Source: Rapana venosa (Eukaryota; Mollusca; Gastropoda; Neogastropoda; Muricidae). Taken from it: 64,000 nucleotides of DNA. The notes under the pieces were generated by a model, which worked only from the letters and a program-made list of their open reading frames with translations, was not told where the DNA came from and ran no database searches. Below are positions 1 through 20,977 of the stretch, one piece after another. Each line of letters opens with the position of its first letter. The stretch's first letter is position 1. The position numbers were made by a program, and so were the translations under genes. The stretch covers positions 25,875,002 through 25,939,001 of the forward strand of contig CM054153.1 of the NCBI GenBank assembly GCA_028751875.1, given 5' to 3'.

Positions 1-7432
<7,432 letters not shown>

Positions 7433-9559
7433 ACTATTCACCTTTTTAATTTAACATCTTGTTGCTCGATCGCTTTCCATTCTTGGTTTTGGTTTGGGAT
7501 GAAACGCAGCTGCAGCAGGAGCTTTGCCAGAATATTTGAACAAAATTTATCAGCTTATCCCCTGCAATCGCTTCAATAAAAGCTTGCAGAATCGATGAAA
7601 ATGTTCATTGGCCAGTTTAGTAACAAAGTTAGGGATTTTAATCTTTCTTTGCTAATCTGATGTGGCAAGGTCCTCGACTGACAAGTATAGGAAAATGACC
7701 ACTTCCGAGACTCTTCTTTCAATCATTGAATTTCGTGAAAGCCGCTTCTTTAGCAAACAAAAAGAGTACATGGTGGGAAAAAACGGCCGTATATATTATG
7801 CAAAATGTCATCATGTGAACTCAGCTCTACCAAGTAAGGAAGCAAATAGCTTTCTGCACTGCATGCCAACAGCAGGCCCGAAGACAGACTTCAAATGTAT
7901 ATATCTTTTCTCTTTCTCAACTTCTAAAACATTTGTAGAACCAAAAAACTGGGAGTGGAGACTTCGAACAACTACACAGTGCAACGGAAGCCACCTTTAC
8001 CTTGTCTTCACTACTAGAGCATGACTTCATTGCTGTCATGTAATCCGTCTGCTCTCATCACCACCGACTACCATTTTAAATCTTCAATATTAAACCTACT
8101 TTCTCTGGACAACAAAAAACGGTCCTTTGGTAATCTGCACAGTAAATACAACACACAAATACACAGACAACAAGTTAAATAAAACTGTACATTTTTTTCA
8201 TATTCACACCACTCAATCTATTTGTGAAAAATAACAAACTTAAGTATTGAAGCTGTTTCAATGCTTCAAAACCTTTTCCATTTCATCCGGAAGTCTTAAT
8301 TACTCATTGCATAGGTGATTAGGAATCGTCTCGTGGAACATTGCGAACCACAATGGGAATAATAGTGAGATGAGATGATGATAAAGTAACATTACTGTCA
8401 TTTTTTCTTAGATGTAGATTGATGATAATGATCTTTTACATTAGGCACAATAGATCAAAATGCTTTGTGCTGATCGGGGATCTGTTATTAAATCTGACAG
8501 CAGTCCTTCTTTCATGTTTTCATCGCTTCAATGCGTTTCAATTAGCATTAAAACAAACACCTACCACACACACCCCAACCCCAATACTAAATCATTTTTT
8601 TTTTGGGTTTGGTTGTTAATGTCCTTCACTATTGGAAGTTGGGATTGAAACCATTTTTTAAATTTTAAGTACTTCTTTCAAATTTTGTAAGTCCTTGGTC
8701 TAATACTCTTATACAGAATTGTCAATACTTGTTTTCCCCTTACAATGAACTAGCACATTTCATAGAATTAATTTCTCTGATGATCTTTTAACATGTTTGT
8801 GCACTGTCCTTTTGATAGTTCACTGCTTCTTCACATGCTTTAGTCCAACTTTTGCCCATCGTCATTCTTGCTGGTTTTTGCGTTTGGGGATGCAACGCAG
8901 CTGCAATGCAGAGCTTTGCCAGAAATTTGAACAAAATTTATCACAACCCGCAAAATCCTTCAATACAATACTTGCAGAATCGATTGAAAGTACTCCAGTT
9001 AGCCAGTTTGTAAACAACATTTAGGGATTTTACTCTGTATGTGCTAGATCTGATGTGCAAGGTCCTTCGATGACAATGTAATAGAAAGCCACTTCCGAAC
9101 AATCTTCTTCAACATTGAATTCGTGAAAAGCCGCTCTTTAGTGCAAAAAAAGAGTACATGGTGGGAAATGAAAAGCGTATATATTATGCAAAATGTCATC
9201 ATTGTGAACCTCGCTTTCTAGCCAATAAGGAAGACATAAGTAGCTATCTGCACTGCTGCTCAACAGCAGGGCTGACAAGTACTTCAAAAACTGTCATTAT
9301 CATTTCTCTTTTCTCTCTAAAACATTTGAAAAAAAACTGATGTGAGAACTTCGAACAACTACAAAGCTGCAACCGTAAGCCACACTTACGCCCTGTCTTC
9401 ACTACTAAGAGCTGATTCAGTTGGCTTTGTTAATCGTCTTGCTCAAACCCGATCAAAATTCTATCTAATTAACCACATTTTTCTTAAAAATGAAACAGGC
9501 CCCTTTATTTGCCCAAAAAACACAACAAATAAAACAACCTTTAGAAAATGAAACATTTT

Positions 9560-11340
9560 CCTCAAACAAAATCCCCTTAATTTGTGGGTTTGAAAATCTT
9601 AATATTGGAATGTTTAAAATTAAAAAAAATTTTTTTTTAGAAATTCTTAAAAATCCCTTTTATTGATTAAATTTTCCGGGGAAAGGCCAAAAATGTTTTT
9701 TATGAATTTAATGATGAAAAAATTTTTTGTTTTTCTTTAATTAATTTGATTGTCTTTTAAACAAATGTCAAAAGCTTTGGCATTTCGGGGGTCGTTTTTA
9801 AAACTCCGGGTTTCTTTTTGGGCAGCTTCAAGCTTCAAAAAATTTTTAAAAAATATCCCCACAACCCCCCCCAAAAACCAAAAACATCTAAATTTTTTGT
9901 TTGGGGTTTTTTGGTTTTAATTTATTAATTTTTTGAGGGGTTTTAAAAACCATTTTTCAATCCCCTTAAATTTATGTAACCTTTATTCGAATCTCTTTAA
10001 AAAATTTCCATAGCCCCCTTTAAATAACAAAAAACATTTAAAAAAAGTTTTTTTGAAATTACTTTCCTTTTGGCCTGCCCTTTTAAAAAAATGCTTTTCA
10101 CACTTTTCCACCCCGCCCGAAGCCCCTTCTTTTTTTCTTTTTTTTTTTCCAACTTCAAAGGGGCTTTTGCCAAAAAACAAAATTTTTCACACCCCCCCCA
10201 AAACAAAGCTTTCAAACGGAAAATTCCCATTGTTTTAAACAAAATTTTTAAATTTTTTTTCTGTAGTCTGTCTATTCAACCCCCCTACAATTAATTAAAA
10301 AAACCACTTCCGACAACCTTTTAAAGTTTTGGAAAAACCCCAGTAAACAAAAAAATAAAAAAAAACATAATTAAATTTTCTCATTTCCCACCTCACCATA
10401 AAAGGGGAAAAAAATGCACATCAGTAAAAGGGGGGCAATCTTCAAAAATTAAATCATTCCTTTTTTAATTCTCTTTGAAAAAAAAAAGGGGGGTGAACTT
10501 CGAAAATAAAGGTGAAGTAAATTTGTTTTTCATACTAAAATTTGTTTGTATTTGGTCCTTCTACCCCCCCCGACAAAATTCTTTTTCTTATCCCCAAATT
10601 TTTTAAAAATAAAACCTTTTTTCCCTTTTTCAACCCAAATCCGCAACAATTACAATAAAAAACTTTTTTCCCAAAACCCCACCCCCAAAAAAAATCTCAA
10701 ATTTGTTTTGGTGTTTTTTAAAAACCTTTTAAATTTATCCAATTTTAAATTACCTCCTTTCAAATTTGAAAACTTCCGGGGAAAAATGCAAAAAGAAATT
10801 GAATATTTTTATTTAAGAATTTTGAATCATTATTATTTTTCTTTGATTTGATTTTTTTAATTTTAAGCCCTAAAAAAATTTTTTCGTTTTCATTTCTTTT
10901 TCGATCCTTTTTCATTGTTTTTCTGTAAAAGCCAACAAAATTTTCCCCCGAAAAACAAAAACCCCCAAAAACCAAAAAACCTTAATTTTTTTTGGTTTGG
11001 GGGGGAAAATTTCCCTTACATTTTTGTAAAAAATAATTTTACTTTCTTTCAAATTTATGAAGTCCTTGGAAATTTGTATAATTTAACGGCCCCAAAATTT
11101 TTTTCCCCTTTTCAAACCTTTTCAACAAAAAAAATTTTTTTTTGTTGAAACCAATTTTTTCATCTCCTTTAATTTTCCGCTTTTTCCAGTTTAGCCAATT
11201 TTTCCCCCACCTTCCCGCGGGGTTTTTTTAAAGACCAACAACTTTGCCAAAAAAAAAAAAATTTAAACCCCAGTGTTAATTCAAACTTCAAAGTTTAAAA
11301 GTACCCCCCCTTTGTCAAATTTTGGGAATTTTTTTTTCTG
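9560..11340. other. Badly degraded consensus inside the tandem array
   Basis: Array landmarks can still be found here: 'ccacttccgac' near 10303, and AC-rich then 'aaaaccaaaaa' segments near 9870 and 10960. They are embedded in inflated homopolymers such as long C, A and T blocks. Spacing between landmarks shrinks to about 1.1-1.2 kb. Small frames in this stretch (for example 10546-10851) have no family resemblance. I read it as array units with failed polishing, not as different sequence. Confidence 0.7.
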
Positions 11341-12510
11341 TTTTTGTTAGAATCTGATGTGGCAAGGTCCTCGGATGACAATGTAATAGGAAAATGACCA
11401 CTCCGAGACAATCTTCTTCAACATTGAATTTCGTGGAAAAGCCGCTCTTTAGTGCAAACAAAAGAGTACATGGTGGGAAAAAAACGGCCGTATATATTAT
11501 GCAAAATGTCATCATTGGTGAACCTCAGCGCTCTAGCCAAGTAAGGAAGACAAAATATGCTATCTGCACTGCATGCCAACAGCAGGGCCCGAAGACAAGT
11601 ACTTCAAATGTAGCTTCATATATCATTTCTCTTTTCTCAACTTCTAAAACATTTGAAGAACCAAAAAACTGGGTGAGTGGAGACTTCGAACAACTACACA
11701 GGCTGCAACCGTAAGCCACCTTTCGCCCTTGTCTTCACTACTAAGAGCATGACTTCAGTTGGCTGTCATGTTATCCGGTCCTTGCTCTCACTCACCACCG
11801 ACTACCACTTCTTAAATCTTCTATATAAACCCTACATTCCTCTGACAACAAATGAAAACGGTCTTTGTAATCTGCACAGTAAAATACAACACACAAATAC
11901 ACAGACAACAACTTATCAGATAAAACTGATACATTTTTCTTCAATATTCACACCACTCCATTATATTTGTGTAAAAATACTGCAACAGTCTTAAGTATTG
12001 AAGCTGTTTCAATGCTTCAAAAACCTTTTCCATTTCATCCGGAAGTTCTAATTACCTCCCTTTGCATGAGGTGATTAGGAATCGTCTCCGTGGAACATGC
12101 ACCACAATGAGAATAATGATGATGATGATGATGATGATGATGATATAGTAATCATTACTGTCATTTTTCTTAGATGTGATGATTGATGATAATGATCTTT
12201 ACATTAAGGCACAATAGATCAGAAATTGCTTTGTGCTGTAGTTCTGGGGATCTGTTTATTAAATCTGACAGCAGTCCTTCTTTCATTGTTTTTCATCGCT
12301 TCAATGCTTTCAACAATAGCATTTAAAAACACCCTGATCACCACACACACACCCCAGAAAACCAAAAATCATCTAAATTTGTTTTGTTTGGGTTTGGTTT
12401 GGTTTAATGTCCATTCACTATTTGGATATGATGGGAGTTGAAATCCATTTTTTCATTTTAGTAGCTTTCTTTCAAACTTATGTAAGTCCTTGGATTCTGA
12501 TATACTTCAT

Positions 12511-12994
12511 TTATACAGAAATCTGTCCAATACTTGTTTTTCCCCCTTTACAATGAACCTTAGCACATTTCATAGGAATTAAGTTTTCTTCTGATTGATC
12601 TTTTAACCATGTTTTGCACTGCTCCTTTTGATAGTTCACTGCTTCTTCACATGCTTTAGTCCACCATCTTTTGCCCGATCGCTTTCCATTCTTGCTGGTT
12701 TTGCGTTTGGGGATGGAAAACGCAGCTGCAAGCAGGAGCTTTGCCAGAAAATTTGAACAAAATTTATCAGCATCATCCCCTGCAAATCGCTTCAATATCA
12801 ATAGCTTGCAGAATCGATTGAAAAGTACTCCAGTTAGCCAGTTTGTAAACAAATTTAGGGATTTTATCTTCTGTATGTGCTAGATCTGATGTGGCAAGGT
12901 CCTCGGATGACAATGTAATAGGAAAATGACCACTTCCGAGACAATCTTCTTCAACATTGAATTTCGTGGAAAAGCCGCTCTTTAGTGCAAACAA
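12511..12994 (-). pseudogene. LINE fragment within the array unit (endonuclease end plus pre-RT linker), representative copy
   Basis: Read on the minus strand, 12994-12773 encodes a segment with CLGSGHFPI, which resembles the closing GSDHFPI motif of the apurinic-type endonuclease of non-LTR retrotransposons. It is followed by an 'FVYKLANWSTFQ' stretch typical of the region after that domain. A frameshift near 12790 leads into 12852-12511. That frame has SIPKRKTSKNGK and RWWTKACEEAV, then KTWLKDQSEENL; this resembles the basic linker (WWxxECxxAI...) between endonuclease and reverse transcriptase in Jockey/I-type elements. No RT or endonuclease catalytic core is present, so the fragment is inert. 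Because it is part of the unit it was amplified with the array. Confidence 0.7.
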
Positions 12995-13649
12995 AAAGAG
13001 TACATGGTGGGAAAAAAACGGCCGTATATATTATGCAAAATGTCATCATTGGTGAACCTCAGCGCTCTAGCCAAGTAAGGAAGACAAAATATGCTATCTG
13101 CACTCCATGCCAACAGCAGGGCCCGAAGACAAGTACTTCAAATGTAGCTTCATATATCATTTCTCTTTTCTCAACTTCTAAAACATTTGTAGAACCAAAA
13201 AACTGGGTGAGTGGAGACTTCGAACAACTACACAGGCTGCAACCGTAAGCCACCTTTCGCCCTTGTCTTCACTACTAAGAGCATGACTTCAGTTGGCTGT
13301 CATGTTATCCGGTCCTTGCTCTCACTCACCACCGACTACCACTTCTTAAATCTTCTATATAAACCCTACATTCCTCTGACAACAAATGAAAACGGTCTTT
13401 GTAATCTGCACAGTAAAATACAACACACAAATACACAGACAACAACTTATCAGATAAACGATACATTTTTCTTCAATATTCACACCACTCCATTATATTT
13501 GTGTAAAAATACTGCAACAGTCTTAAGTATTGAAGCTGTTTCAATGCTTCAAAAACCTTTTCCATTTCATCCGGAAGTTCTTAATTACCTCCCTTTGCAT
13601 GAGGTGATTAGGAATCGTCTCCGTGGAACATGCGACCACAATGAGAATA

Positions 13650-13684
<35 letters not shown>

Positions 13685-16600
13685 ATAGTAATCATTACTG
13701 TCATTTTTCTTAGATGTGATGATTGATGATAATGATCTTTACATTAAGGCACAATAGATCAGAAATTGCTTTGTGCTGTAGTTCTGGGGATCTGTTTATT
13801 AAATCTGACAGCAGTCCTTCTTTCATTGTTTTTCATCGCTTCAATGCTTTCAACAATAGCATTTAAAAACACCCTGATCCACACACACACCCCCAGAAAA
13901 CCAAAAATCATCTAAATTTGTTTTGTTTGGGTTTGGTTTGGTTTAATGTCCATTCACTATTTGGATATGATGGGAGTTGGAATCCATTTTTTCATTTTAG
14001 TAGCTTTCTTTCAAACTTTATGTAAGTCCTTGGATTCTGATATACTTCATTTATACAGAAATCTGTCCAATACTTGTTTTTCCCCTTTACAATGAACCTT
14101 AGCACATTTCATAGGATTAAGTTTTTTCTGATTGATCTTTTAACCATGTTTTGCACTGCTCCTTTTGATAGTTCACTGCTTCTTCACATGCTTTAGTCCA
14201 CCATCTTTTGCGCCGATCGCTTTCCATTCTTGCTGGTTTTGCGTTTGGGGATGGAAAACGCAGCTGCAAGCAGGAGCTTTGCCAGAAAATTTGAACAAAA
14301 TTTATCAGCATCATCCCCTGCAAATCGCTTCAATATCAATAGCTTGCAGAATCGATTGAAAAGTACTCCATGTTAGCCAGTTTGTAAACAAATTTAGGGA
14401 TTTTATCTTCTGTATGTGCTAGATCTGATGTGGCAAGGGTCTCGGAGACAATGTAATAGGAAAATGACCACTTCCGAGACAATCTTCTTCAACATTGAAT
14501 TTCGTGGAAAAGCCGCTCTTTAGTGCAAACAAAAAGAGTACATGGTGGGAAAAAAAACGGCCGTATATATTATGCAAAATGTCATCATTGGTGAACCTCA
14601 GCGCTTCTAGCCAAGTAAGGAAGACATAATTGCTATCTGCACTCCATGCCAACAGCAGGGCCGAAGACAAGTACTTCAATGTAGCTTCATATATCATTTC
14701 TCTTTTCTCAACTTCTAAAACATTTGTAGAACCAAAAAACTGGGTGAGTGGAGACTTCGAACAACTACACAGGCTGCAACCGTAAGCCACCTTTCGCCCT
14801 TGTCTTCACTATCTAAGAGCATGACTTCAGTTGGCTGTTCATGTTATCCGGTCCTTGCTCTCACTCACCACCGATATCACTTCTTAATCTTCTATAAAAC
14901 CCTTACATTCATCTGACAATCTAATTCTGGTCTTTGTAATCTGCGCACGTAACAATCAACAAATACACAGAATCAACTTATCAGATAAACTGATTATTTT
15001 TCTTCAAAATTTAATCACCGACTCATTATATTGTGTAAAAAATACTGCAACGTCTTAGTTTGAAGCTGTTTCAATGTTCAAAAAAGCTTTTCCATTTCAT
15101 CCGGTAGTTGCTTAATACCTCTCCATTTGCATAAACGTGATTAGACACTCGTCTCCGTGGAAACAAAACACAATTTGAATATGTTGATGATGATGATGAT
15201 TATGATGATGATATAGTAATCATTTACTGTTAGTTTTTTACTTAGTATGTTTGATGATTGATTTATAATGATCTTAACTTTTGCCAATTAGCAGGAATTG
15301 CATTGTTGTTAGTTTTCTGGGGATCTGTATTTTTAAATCTGACGCAGTCCTTCTTTCATTGTTTTTCATCCTTCAATGCTTTCAACAATACATTTAAAAC
15401 CCTGATCCACACACCCACTCTCCAGATAAACGCACAAACAACTTTAAATTTTGTAATTTTTTAGTTTGGGTTAATGTCATTCAATTTGGATATGATGGGA
15501 GTTGAAATCCATTTTTTCATTTGTAGCTTTTTTCAACTTTATGTAAGTCCTGGATCTGATATACTTCATTTATACAGAAATTGTCATCTTTTTTTCCCCT
15601 TACAATGAACCTTAGCCATTCATGAATTGTTTTCTTGATTGATCTTTACTGTTTGCACTGTCTTTTGAAGTTCACTGCTTCTTCACATGCTTTGCACATC
15701 TTTTCCGACGTTTCCATTTTTGGTTTTGCGTTGGGATGGAAACGCAGCTGCAAGCAGGAGCTTGCCAGAAATTGAACAAAATTTTCAGCATCACCCTGCA
15801 AATGCTTCAATCATGCTTCAGAATCGATTAAAGTTCAGTAGCCAGTTTGAAAAAAATTTGGATTTTTTCTGTATGTGCAGATCTGATGGGCAGGTCTCGG
15901 TGACATAATAGGAAAGACCCTTCCGAGACAATCTTTCAACATTGAATTTCGTGAAAAGCCGCTCTTTAGTGCAAACAAAAAGAGTACATGGTGGGAAAAA
16001 AAGGCCGTATTATTATGCAAAATGTCTCATTGGGAACCTCAGCGCTCTAGCCAAGTAAGGAAGACAAAATATGCTATCTGCACCCATGCCACAGCAGGGC
16101 CGAGACAAGTACTTCAATGTAGCTTCATTATCATTCTCTTTTCTCAACTTCTAAAACATTGAGAACCAAAAACTGGGTGAGTGGAGACTTCGACAACTAA
16201 CAGGCTGCAACGTAAGCACCTTTCGCCTTGTCTTCACTACTAAGAGCATGACTTCAGTTGCGTCATGTTTCCGGTCCTTGCTCTCACTCACCACGCTCCA
16301 CTTCTTAAATCTTCTATATAAACCCTACATTCCTCTGACAACAAATGAAACGGTCTTTGTAATCTGCACAGTAAAATACAACACACAAAACAAGAACAAC
16401 TTATCAGATAACTGATACATTTTTCTTCAATATTCCACCATCCATTATATTTGTGTAAAAATACTGCAACAGTCTTAAGTATGAAGCTGTTTCAATGCTT
16501 CAAAAACCTTTTCCATTTCATCCGGAAGTTCTTAATTACCTCCTTGCATGAGGTGATTAGGAATCGTCTCCGTGGAACTGCGACACATGAGAATAATGAT

Positions 16601-19600
16601 GATGATGTGAGATGATGATATAGTAATCATTACTGTCATTTTTTTAGATTGATGATTGATGATAATGATCTTACATTAAGCACAATAGATCAGAATTGCT
16701 TTGTGCTGTAGTTCTGGGATCTGTTTATTAAATCTGACAGCATCCTTTTTCATTGTTTTTATCGCTTCAATGCTTTCAACAATAGCATTTAAAAACACCC
16801 TGATCCACACACACAACCCCAGAAAACCAAAAATCATCTAAATTTGTTTTGTTTGGGTTTTGGTTTGGTTTAATGTCCATTCACTATTTGGATATGATGG
16901 AGTTGAAATCATTTTTTTCATTTTAGTAGCTTTCTTTCAAACTTTATTAAGTCCTTGGATTTGATATACTTCATTTATACAGAAATCTGCCAAACTTGTT
17001 TTCCCCTTTACATGAACCTTGACATTTCATAGAATTAAGTTTTCTTCTATTGATCTTTTAACATGTTTTGACTGCTCCTTTTGTAGTTCACTGCTTCTCA
17101 CATGCTTTAGTCCACCTCTTTTGCCCGATCGCTTTCCATTCTGCTGGTTTTGCGTTTGGGGATGGAAAAACGCAGCTGCAAGCAGGAGCTTTGCAGAAAT
17201 TTGAACAAAATTTATCAGCATCATCCCTGCAAATGCTTCATATCAATAGCTTGCAGAATCGATTGAAAAGTACTCCGTTAGCAGTTTGTAAACAATTTAG
17301 GGATTTTATCTTCTGTATGTGCTAGATCTGATGTGGCAAGGTCTCGGATGACAATGTAATAGGAAATGACCACTTCCGAGACAATCTTCTTCAACATGAA
17401 TTTCGTGGAAAAGCCGCTCTTTAGTGCAAACAAAAGAGTACATGGTGGGAAAAAACGGTATATATTTCAAATGTCACATTGGTGAACCTCGCGCTCAGCC
17501 AAGTAAGGAGACAAATATGTATCTGATCCATGCAACAGAGGGCCGAAGACAAGTATTCAATGTAGCTTCATTATCATTTCTCTTTCTCAATCTAAACATT
17601 TTAGAACAAAAATGGGTGGTGGAGACTTCGAACACTACACGGCTGCAAGTAAGCACCTTGCCTTGTTTCACTACTAGAGCATGACTTCGTTGGTGCATTT
17701 TCGGTCTCTCTCACTACCCGACTACACTTCTTAAATCTTCTATATAACCTACATTCTTACAACAAATGAAAAGGTTTTGTAATCTGCAAGTAAATACAAC
17801 ACACAAATACACAGAAACAACTTATCGTAAACTGTACATTTTTCTCAATTTCACACACTCATTATTTTGTGTAAAAATATGCAACGTTAAGTATGAGCTG
17901 TTCAATGTCAAAACTTTCATTCATCGGAAGTTTATTACTCCTTTGCTGAGGTGATTAGAATCGTCTCGGGAACATGCGACACAATGAGTAATGAGATGAT
18001 GATGATGATGTGATGTATAGTAATCATACTGTCTTTTTCTTAGATGTGATGATTGATGATAATGACTTTACATTAAGGCACAATAGATAGAAATTGCTTT
18101 TGCTTAGTTGGGGATCTGTTATTAAACTGACAGGTCCTTCTTTCTTGTTTTTCATCGTTCATGCTTTCAACAATAGCTTTAAAAACACCTGATCACACAC
18201 ACACACCCCAGAAAACCAAAATCATCTAAATTTGTTTTGTTTGGGTTTGGTTTGGTTTAATGTATTACTATTTGGATAGATGGATTGAAATCCATTTTAT
18301 TTTAGTAGCTTCTTCAAACTTTTGTAATCCTGATTGAATACTTCATTTATACGAATGTCCATACTTGTTTTTCCCTTACAATGACCTTAGACATTTCAAG
18401 GAATAAGTTTCTTTGATTGTTTAACCAGTTTTGCATGCCTTTGAAGTTACTGCTTCTTACAGCTTAGTCCACCTCTTTGCCGATCGCTTCATCTTGCTGT
18501 TTTGCGTTTGGGGTGGAAAAGCAGCTGCAAGCGGAGCTTTGCCAGAAAATTGAAAAAATTTCGATCACCCTGAAATCGCTTCAAATCATAGCTTGCAGAT
18601 CGATGAATACTCCAGTTTGTAAACAAATTTAGGGATTTTATCTTCTGTATGTGCTAGATCTGATGTGGCAAGGTCCTCGGATGACAATGTAATGGAAAAT
18701 GACCACTTCCGAGACAATCTTCTTCAACATTGAATTTCGTGGAAAAGCCGCTCTTTGTGCAAAAAAAAAAGAGTACATGGTGGGAAAAAAACGGCCGTAT
18801 ATATTATGCAAAATGCATCATTGGTGAACCTCAGCGCTCTAGCCAAGTAAGGAAGACAAAATATGCTATCTGCACTCCCTCCAACAGCGGGCCCGAAACA
18901 AGTACTTCAATGTAGCTTCATATATCATTTCCTTTTCTCAACTTCTAAAACATTTGTAAAACCAAAAAAACTGGGTGAGTGGAGACTTTCGAACAACTAC
19001 ACAGGCTGCAACCGTAAGCCACCTTTCGCCCTTGTCTTCACTACTAAGAGCATGACTTCAGTTGGCTGTCATGTTTTCCGGTCCTTGCTCTCACTCCCAC
19101 CGATACCACTTCTTAAATCTTCTATATAAACCCTACATTTTCCCCTGACAACAAAAGAAAACGGTCTTTGTAATCTGCACAGTAAATACAACACACAAAT
19201 ACACAGACAACAACTTATCAGATAAACTGATACATTTTTCTTCAATATTCACACCACTCATTTTATTTGTGTAAAAATACTGCAACAGTTCTTAAGTATT
19301 GAAGCTGTTTCAATGCTTCAAAAACCTTTTCCATTTTCATCCGGAAGTTCTTAAATTTCCTCCTTTGCATGAGGTGATTAGGAATCGTCTCGTGAACATG
19401 CGACCACAATGAGAAAAATGATGATGATGAAAGATGATGATGATATAGTAATCATTACTGTCATTTTCTTAGATGTGATGATTGATGATAAAGATCTTTA
19501 CATTAAGGCACAATAGATCAAAATTGCTTTGTGCTGTAGTTCTGGGGATCTGTTTATTAAATCTGACAGCAGTCCTTCTTTCATTTTTCATCGCTTCAAT

Positions 19601-19807
19601 GCTTTCAACAATAGCATTTAAAAACACCCTGATCCACACACACACACCCCCAGAAAACCAAAAATCATCTAAATTTGTTTTGTTTGGGTTTGGTTTGGTT
19701 TAATGTCCATTCACTATTTGGATATGATGGGAGTTGAAATCCATTTTTTCATTTTAGTAGCTTTCTTTCAAACTTTATGTAAGTCCTTGGATTCTGATAT
19801 ACTTCAT

Positions 19808-20288
19808 TTATACAGAAATCTGTCCAATACTTGTTTTTCCCCCTTTACAATGAACCTTAGCACATTTCATAGGAATTAAGTTTTCTTCTGATTGATCTTT
19901 TAACCATGTTTTGCACTGCTCCTTTTGATAGTTCACTGCTTCTTCACATGCTTTAGTCCACCATCTTTTGCCGATCGCTTTCCATTCTTGCTGGTTTTGC
20001 GTTTGGGGATGGAAAACGCAGCTGCAAGCAGGAGCTTTGCCAGAAAATTGAACAAAATTTATCAGCATCATCCCCTGCAAATCGCTTCATATCAATAGCT
20101 TGCAGAATCGATTGAAAAGTACTCCAGTTAGCCAGTTTGTAAACAAATTTAGGGATTTTATCTTCTGTATGTGCTAGATCTGATGTGGCAAGGTCCTCGG
20201 ATGACAATGTAATAGGAAAATGACCACTTCCGAGACAATCTTCTTCAACATTGAATTTCGTGGAAAAGCCGCTCTTTAGTGCAAACAA
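19808..20288 (-). pseudogene. LINE fragment within the array unit, copy with both halves in one frame
   Basis: Same fragment as in the unit at 12511-12994. Here a one-base difference near 20088 ('cttcatatc' against 'cttcaatatc') lets the endonuclease-end motif CLGSGHFPI and the following GDDADKFC segment read in one frame, although a second break follows before the WWTKACEEAV motif. It shows that the original reading frame ran through this point, and that the frame differences between units are single-base indels. Comparable copies occur in the units near 14.1-14.8 kb, 17.0-17.4 kb and 21.4-21.9 kb. Confidence 0.65.
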
Positions 20289-20945
20289 AAAGAGTACATG
20301 GTGGGAAAAAAACGGCCGTATATATTATGCAAAATGTCATCATTGGTGAACCTCAGCGCTCTAGCCAAGTAAGGAAGACAAAATATGCTATCTGCACTCC
20401 ATGCCAACAGCAGGGCCCGAAGACAAGTACTTCAAATGTAGCTTCATATATCATTTCTCTTTTCTCAACTTCTAAAACATTTGTAGAACCAAAAAAACTG
20501 GGTGAGTGGAGACTTCGAACAACTACACAGGCTGCAACCGTAAGCCACCTTTCGCCCTTGTCTTCACTACTAAGAGCATGACTTCAGTTGGCTGTCATGT
20601 TATCCGGTCCTTGCTCTCACTCACCACCGACTACCACTTCTTAAATCTTCTATATAAACCCTACATTCCTCTGACAACAAATGAAAACGGTCTTTGTAAT
20701 CTGCACAGTAAAATACAACACACAAATACACAGACAACAACTTATCAGATAAACTGATACATTTTTCTTCAATATTCACACCACTCCATTATATTTGTGT
20801 AAAAATACTGCAACAGTCTTAAGTATTGAAGCTGTTTCAATGCTTCAAAAACCTTTTCCATTTCATCCGGAAGTTCTTAATTACCTCCCTTTGCATGAGG
20901 TGATTAGGAATCGTCTCCGTGGAACATGCGACCACAATGAGAATA

Positions 20946-20977
<32 letters not shown>

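Noticed and set aside
13211..13726. Aspartate-repeat protein (run of D residues)
   Set aside because: The D run is the (GAT)n microsatellite read in one frame.
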